Assembly (NCBI GenBank): GCA_965276675.1
Contig: OZ255624.1
Location: 186,001-250,000, forward strand
Length of the DNA: 64,000 nucleotides
Reading direction: 5' to 3'
Origin: G965276675 sp965276675
GTDB lineage: Bacteria; Acidobacteriota; Terriglobia; Terriglobales; Acidobacteriaceae
Positions 41,265-48,492 of this stretch are shown here, one piece after another. Below the pieces are notes generated by a model that worked only from the letters and a program-made list of their open reading frames with translations, searched no databases and was not told the DNA's origin. The position numbers and the translations under genes were made by a program. Every line of letters starts with the position of its first letter. Position 1 is the first letter of the stretch.

Positions 41265-41534
41265 CTAGCTCAAGGCGGAGAGAGAATTTTCAGGCTGAAG
41301 AGAGCCGGTATTCATGAAACGCTCCAGCGCCTGCATGGCGCAGTTCTGGCCGCAGAGGTGGCGGCGTTCGGAGTGACAGCACTCTTCGGCGACCCAGGGC
41401 AGCAGAGTAAACCGCTGCGAGGGCTGGCTCTCCTCTGAACAGGGCGAGTCGTTCAATGCGACCATCCACCAGTGATTGGCGGCGCCCTTCTTTTGTCCAC
41501 AGATGTCGCAGGTGAACGACAGATCCCAAACCAT
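41265..41534 (-). CDS. Small Cys-rich (zinc-finger-like) protein
   Basis: An 89-residue cytosolic protein. TCDICGQKKG supplies a CxxC pair, and later CC and HLCGQNCAMQALERFM supply more Cys and His, the pattern of a small zinc-binding domain with a C-terminal helix. NHWWMVAL is a striking conserved-looking core. The start is the ATG at 41534 after GAGGGG; the upstream 11 residues are probably not translated. No named family is recognised; a regulatory or nucleic-acid-binding role is only a guess. Confidence 0.68.
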   Translation of the reverse strand: MVWDLSFTCDICGQKKGAANHWWMVALNDSPCSEESQPSQRFTLLPWVAEECCHSERRHLCGQNCAMQALERFMNTGSLQPENSLSALS

Positions 41535-41631
41535 ACATCCCCTCAGAGAGCGCCCATCACGGTGCATTTTGATAAGCTGGCTTCCCGCCTCTTACGACCG
41601 GAGGACCAAGCACTCGCCGAGCCCGTAGCGC

Positions 41632-41637
41632 TATAAT
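41632..41637 (+). promoter_or_regulatory. -10 box (TATAAT) upstream of the zinc-ribbon gene
   Basis: A perfect TATAAT 75 bp before the GTG at 41713, divergent from the Cys-rich gene; no clear -35. Confidence 0.4.
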
Positions 41638-41712
41638 GGGGCTAATCGCTGCTGCGCACTTGCAGCCGATATTTGGTCATGCTCCCCATCACCGACGTAA
41701 CAGGACGCTATC

Positions 41713-41919
41713 GTGATCTGCGTAGATTGTGCTTCGGAAAACTTTCGGCTCTCCCGCTTTCGCTGGCGGGATATGGAGCGGCTCGCATTGCTGCAGTATC
41801 CGGTCCGGTGCAGAAACTGCCACGCCCGGACATTTGTAGGACTACCATTGGCGCTGGCCCTGTTTCAAGCGCGTCGGGCGCGCCGGATGCGGGCTGACCG
41901 CGGGGCAACTACGCGGTAA
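41713..41919 (+). CDS. Small zinc-ribbon protein
   Basis: A 68-residue protein with two CxxC knuckles, VDCASENF at the N-terminus (MICVDC) and YPVRCRNCHAR, about 29 residues apart, followed by a hydrophobic stretch (TFVGLPLALALFQARRARR) that may be a short membrane or amphipathic helix. The paired CxxC spacing fits a zinc ribbon. Start is GTG 41713 with a weak GGA upstream. Likely a real gene because both knuckles are preserved in one frame; function unknown. Confidence 0.55.
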   Translation: MICVDCASENFRLSRFRWRDMERLALLQYPVRCRNCHARTFVGLPLALALFQARRARRMRADRGATTR

Positions 41920-41992
41920 CGGTCGCCTCAAGTATGACCGCATAGACCCAGAGCCGCATCCCTCCGAACCCGCATCCCATACACCGGATGAA

Positions 41993-42520
41993 ATGCGCGT
42001 GAAGCCAGCGTTCCAGCTAACAGCTCTCTTCCTTCTGACGTCCTCCGCATGGGCGGCCACGGATGTACCGGTGCCCACTGCATGCACGCCGGCGGTGAAT
42101 AGTGGGCTGGCACAGCTGATCGCCAAAGGCCAGCGCTCCGTGGTGGATAACGTGATGGTGTGCGGAGTGACCACCGGTCCGTCACGTACGCAGAGTGGCG
42201 GTGCGCATGGCCCGCATGAGGTGCTGCCGCTGCGGGTCTCGTTTCCCGACGGAAGCGCGCCGGCCGTGGAGGTGGTGGTGAACGACGCCCTGGACGGCAA
42301 GGTGACCGCGGGAGCAAATGCTTCGGTCTTCGCCTTTGGCCAGGCATTCTTCGATGCGACGGGGCAGTATGCTGCCGGGATTCACGATGTGCACTGCGCG
42401 ACGCACTCCGGCGCCGACAATGGCTGGGTGGTAGTGGACGGAGCGAGGACGCCGACCAGTTGCGCGCACACAGGGCGGCGGCACCGCAGGACGCACCGCT
42501 TCCGTGCGATGAGCTATTAA
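41993..42520 (+). CDS. Secreted hypothetical protein
   Basis: A 175-residue exported protein with a signal peptide (MRVKPAFQLTALFLLTSSAWA). The mature part has four Cys residues, possibly two disulfides (TACTPAV ... MVCGVTTG, and HDVHCATHSGADNG ... TPTSCA), and a predicted beta-rich fold (VLPLRVSFPDG, VEVVVNDALDGKVT). The last 20 residues are Arg/His-rich. I do not recognise the family. An alternative ATG lies 5 bases upstream in another frame. The next gene begins 34 bp downstream on the same strand. Confidence 0.6.
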   Translation: MRVKPAFQLTALFLLTSSAWAATDVPVPTACTPAVNSGLAQLIAKGQRSVVDNVMVCGVTTGPSRTQSGGAHGPHEVLPLRVSFPDGSAPAVEVVVNDALDGKVTAGANASVFAFGQAFFDATGQYAAGIHDVHCATHSGADNGWVVVDGARTPTSCAHTGRRHRRTHRFRAMSY

Positions 42521-42553
42521 TCAATGACATAGCGCTGTGGGAGGTACGACCAG

Positions 42554-43195
42554 ATGTCGTTCACACCGAGTACGATCGCGGCGCTGATCATCGCGGCGAG
42601 TTTTGCGGCGGGGTTGAATCTGTATGCGACGGTGCTGACGCTGGGCTTGCTGGCGCACACCGGCTGGGTGGCGCTGCCGACAGGGCTGGAGATACTGGGG
42701 CACTGGTGGGTGATTGGCGTGGCCGGTGCGCTGTTCGCGGTGGAGTTTGTCGCGGATAAGATCCCGGTGCTCGATCTGTTCTGGAACACGCTGCACACCT
42801 TTATCCGCGTGCCTGCCGCGGCACTCATGGCATACGGCGCAACAACACACCTGTCACCGACCATGCAGCTGCTCGCGACAGCCGCAGGTGGAGCGATTGC
42901 GCTAGCGGCGCATGGGTCCAAGACGGCGATACGCGCGGCGGTGACGCCGAGCCCGGAGCCGGTCTCGAATATCGCGCTGAGCACGGCGGAGGATGCTACG
43001 GCGATCGGATTGACATGGGTAGCGACGGTGCATCCGTGGATCAGCGCATCGGTCGCGATTGCACTGCTGCTGTTCGCGGCTGTGGCGGTGCGGTGGATCG
43101 TGCATGCCATGCGGCGCGCATGGAAACGGGCAAGAGTGGAGTTTGGCGGAAAGGGGCGGTTGCTCGCAGATCCGGGAGCAGGCAGCAAGAGCTAG
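42554..43195 (+). CDS. DUF4126 membrane protein
   Basis: A 213-residue integral membrane protein matching DUF4126: SFAAGLNLYATVLTLGLLAH at the N-terminus, the conserved VEFVADKIPVLDLFWNTLHT, then RVPAAALMAYGATTH and several more hydrophobic helices, ending in a basic tail. The DUF4126 family has no defined function. GGGAGG lies nine bases before the ATG. Followed by the tRNA-Pro gene on the opposite strand. Confidence 0.88.
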   Translation: MSFTPSTIAALIIAASFAAGLNLYATVLTLGLLAHTGWVALPTGLEILGHWWVIGVAGALFAVEFVADKIPVLDLFWNTLHTFIRVPAAALMAYGATTHLSPTMQLLATAAGGAIALAAHGSKTAIRAAVTPSPEPVSNIALSTAEDATAIGLTWVATVHPWISASVAIALLLFAAVAVRWIVHAMRRAWKRARVEFGGKGRLLADPGAGSKS

Positions 43196-43244
43196 GGATC
43201 AGGGAAGTTAGATTGCTATTTGCGAGGAGATCAGAAGAGGTGAA

Positions 43245-43321
43245 TGGTCGGGACGGGCAGATTCGAACTGCCGACCCCTCGCACCCCAAGCGAGTGCTCT
43301 ACCAGGCTGAGCCACGTCCCG
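43245..43321 (-). tRNA. tRNA-Pro (anticodon GGG), CCA encoded
   Basis: A 77-nt cloverleaf on the minus strand. Acceptor stem CGGGACG pairs with CGTCCCG, followed by discriminator A and an encoded CCA. The D arm contains AGCCTGGTAGAGC, the anticodon stem-loop is CTCGC-TTGGGGT-GCGAG with anticodon GGG, and the T arm contains GTTCGAATC. All canonical positions are present. It is isolated, with no other tRNA in the window. Confidence 0.97.
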
Positions 43322-43385
43322 ACGACGTTCTGAACAGGAGTCTTGCTGTTCTGTAGTTTACACGAGCGGCGGGGCATGGAGATCG

Positions 43386-43697
43386 CTACGCCGTCTCGTC
43401 ATCCTCACCGAAGGCAGGGAGCCCGGCCCATGAGGCGGCTGAACGCTGGACGACCACAATGGCGAAGCGCATCTCAAGCGCGTCATTGATGGCGTCCTCC
43501 AATTCAACGCGGAGCTCGTCGGCGGCGAGGGTGGATTCGCCATCGTAAGTGCCAGTGGGCAGAGTGTACTCATCTCCCTCGGCACCAAGGATCGACCGAG
43601 TGAAGTCATAGGCGAGCATGACTGTGTCCATCTCGCTGTAGGCATCATCGGTGTCCGTGAGGCCGCGCAGGGCGACCCTCACCAGAAAATCAGGCAT
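43386..43697 (-). CDS. GhoS/DUF2622-like small protein
   Basis: A 103-residue soluble protein starting at the ATG at 43697 (GGAGG upstream). It has the outline of the DUF2622/GhoS ferredoxin-like group: MPDFLVRVALRG at the start, GDEYTLPTGTYDG in the middle, a helix with ELRVELEDAINDALE, then FAIVVVQRSAASWAGLPAF, where the strand plus W-x-GLP end is typical. GhoS is an endoribonuclease antitoxin in E. coli, paired with the membrane toxin GhoT; no GhoT-like gene is visible here. The match is by eye, so the function stays open. Confidence 0.5.
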   Translation of the reverse strand: MPDFLVRVALRGLTDTDDAYSEMDTVMLAYDFTRSILGAEGDEYTLPTGTYDGESTLAADELRVELEDAINDALEMRFAIVVVQRSAASWAGLPAFGEDDETA

Positions 43698-43885
43698 ACG
43701 CGCCTCCAAGGAAATAGTACATATAGCGTCCGCGGGCAGGGGTAGCACGCGACCGCAGAAGTGCAAGGGGAGTGGTGCATTTCTAGGCACCTGCACATGC
43801 GGGAATTCCGCCTCGAGAGTAAGCCGCAGGAGCTATACTTGGCTTTCACACCGCATACACTTTCTCCTGCAAGGATAGATGTCCA

Positions 43886-44188
43886 ATGTCAACGTCCGTA
43901 ATGCATGCACACGAGTCAACCACAGCAGCCGATGGTTTCCGGGCGCTGGAAGAGCGGGTTCTTCGCGCGGTGGAGTTGCTGAAAGCAGAGCGCGAATCCC
44001 GGGCAGCGGCTGAAGCGCGGGTAGCCCAGCTGGAGAGCCGCGCACACGGACTCCAAGAGCAGATCGCAAGCAAGGACGAGCACATCGGACGGTTGGAGGG
44101 CGACCTGCAGCACTTCCAAGGAGAGCGCGACGAGGTGCGGGAGCGCGTGGAACGGCTGCTGAGCCACTTGGACGAATTCACCAACTAG
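43886..44188 (+). CDS. Coiled-coil protein, ZapB-like, paired with zapA
   Basis: A 100-residue protein that is almost one continuous charged coiled coil from about residue 17 to 95 (FRALEERVLRAVELLKAERE ... EEQIASKDEHIGRLEGDL-like heptads). It stands 13 bp upstream of zapA in the same direction, so a role in the division ring, similar to ZapB or a ZapA partner, is a reasonable inference. No enzymatic motif. The start is the ATG at 43886; an AAGGATAGATGTCCA precedes it. Confidence 0.65.
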   Translation: MSTSVMHAHESTTAADGFRALEERVLRAVELLKAERESRAAAEARVAQLESRAHGLQEQIASKDEHIGRLEGDLQHFQGERDEVRERVERLLSHLDEFTN

Positions 44189-44231
44189 CCCTACGTGTGA
44201 CATGAGAGAAGACGGGAAGCGGAAGCAGGGA

Positions 44232-44579
44232 ATGACCAGCGACGAGCAGGATCCACAACAAAGGGCCAACGCCATTACAGTCGAGATCTATGACCAGGCC
44301 TACCACCTGCGCGGTCAGAACCCGGAGTACATCGAGAAGCTCGCGGCGATGGTGGACGGCAAGATGCGCGCCGTCGCGGCCCAGGGCACGACCGTGGATT
44401 CGCTGCGAGTGGCGGTGCTGGCAGCGCTGAATATCGCCGACCAGCTGGCGACGCTGCAGCGCGACTACCGGACGCTGACCGGCAGCCTGAACGAAAGTGA
44501 GAGCTCACTGCGCAACCGCACCAGCAACCTGAACGGCCTGCTGGACTCCATTCTGGATGACGGCCGCCGCATCGGTTGA
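44232..44579 (+). CDS. zapA: Cell division protein ZapA
   Basis: A 115-residue FtsZ-ring stabiliser. The ZapA fold is recognisable: ITVEIYDQAYHLRGQNPEYIEKLAAMVDGKM (globular head, split here as VEIYDQAYHLRG and EYIEKLAAMVDGKM) followed by VDSLRVAVLAALNIADQLATL and a C-terminal coiled coil. An upstream ATG at 44202 is in frame, but GGAAG six bases before 44232 is better. It follows a coiled-coil gene by 43 bp and probably shares its transcript. Confidence 0.88.
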   Translation: MTSDEQDPQQRANAITVEIYDQAYHLRGQNPEYIEKLAAMVDGKMRAVAAQGTTVDSLRVAVLAALNIADQLATLQRDYRTLTGSLNESESSLRNRTSNLNGLLDSILDDGRRIG

Positions 44580-44651
44580 AAAGCGGATCCCTCGACTTCG
44601 CGCGGGATGGCAGTTGTCTTAGTTGCTGCATAAGTATCAGGAGATAGGCCG

Positions 44652-45296
44652 ATGAAGGCTTTTGGTATGGACGTCTTCCGCTCGCTTGATGAGCTGTGCC
44701 GGCCGGATCGCATGGCCTTGCTGATCTACGATATGCAGATTGGGATTGTGCGGCAGCTGCCGGATGGCGCGGCCGTGACGACGCGCGTGCTGGAGGTGCT
44801 GACCCGGGCGCGGGAGGCGGGCATGCGCGTCTTCTTTATGCGGCACATGTCGCTTCCCAAGGAATTGATGGGTGCCTTTCAGTACCGCATGACCATGACG
44901 TGGCAGAAGACGGACGACCCAGCCAAGGTGGAGCCCTGGTTTCTGCGCGGGACGCCTTCTTTTGAGCTGGTGCCGGAGCTCGCACCGAGAGCGAGCGAGG
45001 CGATCTTCGACAAAATCACGATGTCGGCCTTTGAGGGTACGCCGCTTGCGATGGCGCTGCGTGATTGCGGCATTCGCGCGGTGGCGATGGCCGGCATTGC
45101 GCTTGAGATCGGCATCGATCCTACGGCGCGCCATGCAGCCGATCTGGGATTTGTGCCGGTGATTGTTGCAGATGCATGCGGGGCTGGCGATGCGGAAGTG
45201 GCGACGCGCGCGCTGGAGAACCTGCGCTTCCTCGGGGACGCGATCATCACGGACGTGGACGAATTTTCGCGCGCGCTGGCGGCGAACAAGGGCTGA
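44652..45296 (+). CDS. Isochorismatase-like hydrolase lacking the catalytic cysteine
   Basis: A 214-residue protein of the isochorismatase/nicotinamidase superfamily. The catalytic Asp (LLIYDMQIGI) and Lys (FDKITMSAFEGTPL) are in place, but the position of the nucleophilic Cys in the usual G-I-A-x-x-x-C motif is Gly 154 (AGIALEIGIDPTARHAADLG). The protein may therefore be a non-nucleophile variant, as true isochorismatases also lack the cysteine, or act as a binding protein. AGGAG lies ten bases before the ATG. It follows zapA; a partial REP-like repeat is in the 72-bp gap. Confidence 0.82.
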   Translation: MKAFGMDVFRSLDELCRPDRMALLIYDMQIGIVRQLPDGAAVTTRVLEVLTRAREAGMRVFFMRHMSLPKELMGAFQYRMTMTWQKTDDPAKVEPWFLRGTPSFELVPELAPRASEAIFDKITMSAFEGTPLAMALRDCGIRAVAMAGIALEIGIDPTARHAADLGFVPVIVADACGAGDAEVATRALENLRFLGDAIITDVDEFSRALAANKG

Positions 45297-45561
45297 ACGT
45301 ATTCCCGTCAGATGAGGGGGGTCGTGCAGTTGTGGGGTAGGAGCGGGTAAGGATGCGCTTCGCGCATGACCCCCGAACCTGAAGTGTGATCTGGTTCTTG
45401 AGCATCTGGCGTAACGCCGCTGATCGCAAGCTCAACCAAGGGTTCGCGGCAATTCCCACTCGGTAACTTGCAAACTTTCTGGCCGCTGAGTAGCATCCAT
45501 CTCAGAGACCGGCCTGCAAAGCAGGTGTGGGGCTAACGCTGGTAGAACCTATAATTCTTGA

Positions 45562-45700
45562 ACAGGGACTCGACTCGATAAATTGGCTCGGTGTGCAGTG
45601 TCCGCCAGTCCGGAATGCCTAAAGAGCTGCGGAGAGTCCCACCGTCTTAGGACGGGTTCACCAGCGCGCACTGCACGGCCCCGTGGGTCGGTCTTCACCT
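45562..45700 (+). ncRNA. Structured RNA candidate, possibly 6S-like
   Basis: TATAAT at 45550-45555 is followed by about 140 nt with no gene and strong pairing: an outer stem (45567-45576 with 45685-45693, one bulge), an open internal loop (GATAAATTGGCTCGG opposite GGCCCCGT), a perfect 8-bp stem (45593-45600 with 45669-45676), and two internal hairpins (CCGC/GCGG and CCGTC-TTAG-GACGG). A pyrimidine-rich tail follows. Closing stem, central bubble and terminal stem resemble 6S RNA, which in many bacteria lies near zapA. The two-hairpin tip is unusual for 6S. The preceding gap (45297-45549) is gene-free with small hairpins. lgt begins 73 bp downstream. Confidence 0.45.
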
Positions 45701-45772
45701 CTTTCCTCGTAGCAACCCTCCCTCACTGAGCGATACTGCATGAGGCCGCTTCCATGAGGCACCTCGGAGCTC

Positions 45773-46576
45773 ATGTACCCTCGCCTTCTGCAATTCGGAC
45801 ATCTGGTCATCCCCACCTATGGCGTGCTCGTTGCGGCGGCCGTGGTGTGCGGGCTGCTGTTGAGCGTGGCCCTGGCCCAGCGCGCGGCAGTGACGCCGGA
45901 GAAGGTCTGGAATCTGGGAATGGTGGCGGTCTTTGGCGCGATTCTTGGTCCGAAGCTGCTGGTTGTTCTCGCGAATTTGCGCTCCTTCCGGGAGGCGCCG
46001 TTGCTGGTATTGAGTCTGCCGGCGTTGCGCTCGGGAGCTCTGTACGCGGGTGGACTGGCACTGGCGCTGCTCGCCTGCCTGGCGTATCTGCGGCGATCCG
46101 GGCTGCCGCCTCTACGCACACTGGACGTGATGGCGCCGGCGGTTGCGCTAGGCCTTGGACTGGAGCGAGTGGGCGCCTTTGCCGCTGGCTACGGCTATGG
46201 CACGCCGACCTCCCTGCCCTGGGGCGTTGTCTATCTCAGCCGCTTTGCCGCCCGCACTGCGGGGGTGCCGTTGGGCACGCCGCTCGAGCCGGTGCAGCTT
46301 TTTGAGAGCGCGGCTCAGGCGGGAATCGCGGCGTTGCTCATCCTGCTCTTCTTCCGCCGGCATCGCGATGGAGAGGTGCTCGGTGGGTGGCTGTTTCTTT
46401 CCGGCGTGGCCTGGTTCTTTCTGGAGTTTCTGCGCGGGGACGCGGGACGCGGCAGCTTGTTTGGCGGGGCGCTGAGCGTAACCCAGGGGATCGCGATGCT
46501 GGCCGTGGTTGCGGGGGCGGCGCTGTGGCTGCGCCCAGCGAAAACACCTGCGTGGAGGGCCGTCGATGCCGACTGA
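45773..46576 (+). CDS. lgt: Prolipoprotein diacylglyceryl transferase (Lgt), divergent
   Basis: A 267-residue polytopic inner-membrane enzyme that adds diacylglycerol to the lipobox Cys of prolipoproteins. About seven membrane helices are visible. LQFGHLVIPTYGVLVAAAV, the conserved YGVL start, and FLRGDAGRG near the C-terminus fit the family. The usual signature G-R-x-G-N-F-x-N is changed to LERVGAFAAGYGYGTPT, a variant that keeps the Arg and Gly spacing. Start is ATG 45773 after GGAG. It overlaps the next gene by 11 bp. Confidence 0.87.
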   Translation: MYPRLLQFGHLVIPTYGVLVAAAVVCGLLLSVALAQRAAVTPEKVWNLGMVAVFGAILGPKLLVVLANLRSFREAPLLVLSLPALRSGALYAGGLALALLACLAYLRRSGLPPLRTLDVMAPAVALGLGLERVGAFAAGYGYGTPTSLPWGVVYLSRFAARTAGVPLGTPLEPVQLFESAAQAGIAALLILLFFRRHRDGEVLGGWLFLSGVAWFFLEFLRGDAGRGSLFGGALSVTQGIAMLAVVAGAALWLRPAKTPAWRAVDAD

Positions 46577-47648
46577 ACGACAGATTACGGTGGATGCGGA
46601 AGCAGCTGGACGGCGGCTGGACCACTTTCTGGTGGAGCAGCTCGGGGTAAGCCGGGCGCGTGTGCAGTGGCTGATTGAAGAGGGTAAGGCGCTGGTGGAT
46701 AGCAAGCCGGCAAAATCATCGCTGAAGCTGCGCGGCGGCGAGAGCGTGGATGTGACCGGTGAAGCGGAGCCCCGCCCACTGCGCGCCCAGGCTGAAGATA
46801 TTGCGATCGAGATCGTGTATGAGGACGAGGCGCTGGCGGTGGTGAATAAGCCGGCGGGCATGATGGTGCACGCGGGCGCGGGCGTAGCCGAGGACGAAAA
46901 CGGAGAAGACCTGCGCAACAAAGGAACGCTGGTGAATGCGCTGCTTCACCACTTCACTCAGTTGTCGGCTGGAACTACTGGGCGCGACGGCGAAGGAGAG
47001 GAAGCGCCGTCGTTGCGGCCGGGCATTGTGCATCGGCTGGATAAGCAGACCAGCGGGCTGATCATCGTTGCGAAGAACGATCGCGCGCACGCGGCACTGG
47101 CGGAGATGTTTGCCGCCCGTCGGGTCGAAAAGACGTACCTTGCGCTGGTCGGCGGAGAGGTAAAGGCGAAGAGCGGGACCATCAACGCCCCGATCAGCCG
47201 CGATTCCATCCGGCGAACGCGCATGACGACGCGCGGCTACGAGGGCCGGACCGCGATCTCGCACTACAAGGTGCTGCGCAGGATCGAGTCGCCGTTTGGA
47301 CGCTTCACCCTGGTGTCGGTGCGGATCGAAACGGGGCGCACCCACCAGATCCGTGTGCATCTGTCGTCGATTGGGCATCCGGTGGTGGGCGACACGCTCT
47401 ATGGCGCGCCGGCCAAGATTCCGATGCTGCCGCTCCCGGGAACACAGGGACAGGCCACGCGCCGCAAATCCAGGGCCGCTGAGCCGGTGACGATTGCGCT
47501 CGACCGCAACTTTCTCCATGCGGCGGAGCTGGCCTTCCCGCATCCGGAGACGGGGGAGCGGCTGGAGTTCGCGTCTGAGCTGCCGGTGGAGTTGCAGGAA
47601 TTTTTGGCGCAGCTGAGCGCGCCGCGAGACAACGCCAGCAAAGGCTGA
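46566..47648 (+). CDS. rluD: RluA/RluD-family 23S rRNA pseudouridine synthase
   Basis: A 360-residue pseudouridine synthase: S4 RNA-binding domain (RRLDHFLVEQLGVSRARVQW), then the catalytic domain with NKPAGMMVHAG, the motif containing the catalytic Asp (PGIVHRLDKQTSGLIIVAK), KTYLALVGG, and the closing RIETGRTHQIRVHLSSIGHP. RluD in E. coli modifies helix 69 of 23S rRNA; the exact target here is inferred. The ATG at 46566 lies inside the end of lgt, so the two are coupled; the frame is also open upstream within lgt. An insertion of about 25 residues with GEGEEAPSLRP precedes the HRLD motif. Confidence 0.93.
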   Translation: MPTERQITVDAEAAGRRLDHFLVEQLGVSRARVQWLIEEGKALVDSKPAKSSLKLRGGESVDVTGEAEPRPLRAQAEDIAIEIVYEDEALAVVNKPAGMMVHAGAGVAEDENGEDLRNKGTLVNALLHHFTQLSAGTTGRDGEGEEAPSLRPGIVHRLDKQTSGLIIVAKNDRAHAALAEMFAARRVEKTYLALVGGEVKAKSGTINAPISRDSIRRTRMTTRGYEGRTAISHYKVLRRIESPFGRFTLVSVRIETGRTHQIRVHLSSIGHPVVGDTLYGAPAKIPMLPLPGTQGQATRRKSRAAEPVTIALDRNFLHAAELAFPHPETGERLEFASELPVELQEFLAQLSAPRDNASKG

Positions 47649-47737
47649 GGGGCTCGCCACTCCTGGCGAGGAACCTGCAAGCTTCGACAAGCACACATAG
47701 GGCTGACGGGTAGATGCGAGCTGATCGTACGGGCAAG

Positions 47738-47743
47738 TAAAGT
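47738..47743 (+). promoter_or_regulatory. -10-like box before the dienelactone hydrolase gene
   Basis: TAAAGT lies exactly six bases before the ATG at 47750, the same spacing as the boxes of purE and hemB; no ribosome-binding site. Confidence 0.4.
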
Positions 47744-47749
47744 AGACCT

Positions 47750-48418
47750 ATGGGCGAACACATAACGTTGACAGCGAGTGATGGGCATCAGCTGGATGCC
47801 TATGTAGCCAGGCCGCAGGGCGAGCCGATTGCCGCGCTAATAGTGGTGCAGGAGATCTTCGGGGTGAATGCGCACATCCGCTCGGTGGTGGATGGGTATG
47901 CGCGGGATGGATTTCTGGCGGTGGCGCCGGCGCTGTTTGATCGCTACGAGCGCGGGGTAGAGCTGGGCTACGAGGGCGCGGATATGAAACGGGCGATAGC
48001 TCTCTCGCAGAAGCTCAACATGGACGATGCGATGAAGGACGTAGCCGCAACGCTGGCCAGGCGGCAGCCGGGTGAGCGGGTGGGCGTGATTGGCTACTGC
48101 TTCGGCGGCACGGTCGCCTGGCTGGCTGCGGCACGCCTGGAGATCGATGCGGCGGTGGGCTACTACGGCGGCAACATCGCGAAGTTTGCCGAGGAAACGC
48201 CCCGCGCGCCGGTGCTGCTGCACTTTGGCACACAGGACCAGCACATTCCCAAAGTGAATATAGACCGTGTGCAGTCCTTGCACCCGGAGGTGGAGGTCCA
48301 TTGGTACGACGCCGGGCATGGCTTCAACTGCGATGCCCGGTCGAGCTACAACCCCGATGCGGCGAAGCTGGCGCGGGAGCGCTCGCTTGTCTTTTTGAAG
48401 AAGCACCTGGAGGGGTAA
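47750..48418 (+). CDS. Dienelactone hydrolase family protein
   Basis: A 222-residue cytosolic alpha/beta hydrolase. The Cys-type nucleophile elbow GVIGYCFGGTVAW is present, with the catalytic Asp in HFGTQDQHIP and His in YDAGHGFNCD; EIFGVNAHIRSVVDGYARDG is the typical N-terminal signature. Family members open dienelactones in aromatic breakdown, though many act on other esters. Length is normal. Spacing of 101 bp from rluD and its own -10 box suggest a separate transcript. Confidence 0.93.
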   Translation: MGEHITLTASDGHQLDAYVARPQGEPIAALIVVQEIFGVNAHIRSVVDGYARDGFLAVAPALFDRYERGVELGYEGADMKRAIALSQKLNMDDAMKDVAATLARRQPGERVGVIGYCFGGTVAWLAAARLEIDAAVGYYGGNIAKFAEETPRAPVLLHFGTQDQHIPKVNIDRVQSLHPEVEVHWYDAGHGFNCDARSSYNPDAAKLARERSLVFLKKHLEG

Positions 48419-48492
48419 CGTGTTCCTTGGCAGAGTGCGGATCGCTGCGGGAGGGATTCACTTCCTTCGCATAGAATGTGGTTAAACCACCT

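Noticed and set aside
45308..45496. Minus-strand 62-residue open frame after the isochorismatase gene
   Set aside because: No ribosome-binding site, no domain, and overlapped by small hairpins; the gap looks non-coding.
45600..45660. SRP (4.5S) RNA suggested by GTCCGGAA in the RNA candidate
   Set aside because: The conserved GGAA-loop hairpin with its asymmetric internal loop of SRP domain IV is not formed by the flanking sequence.
46716..47696. 326-residue minus-strand open frame opposite the pseudouridine synthase
   Set aside because: Shadow of rluD; Arg/His-rich and without motif.
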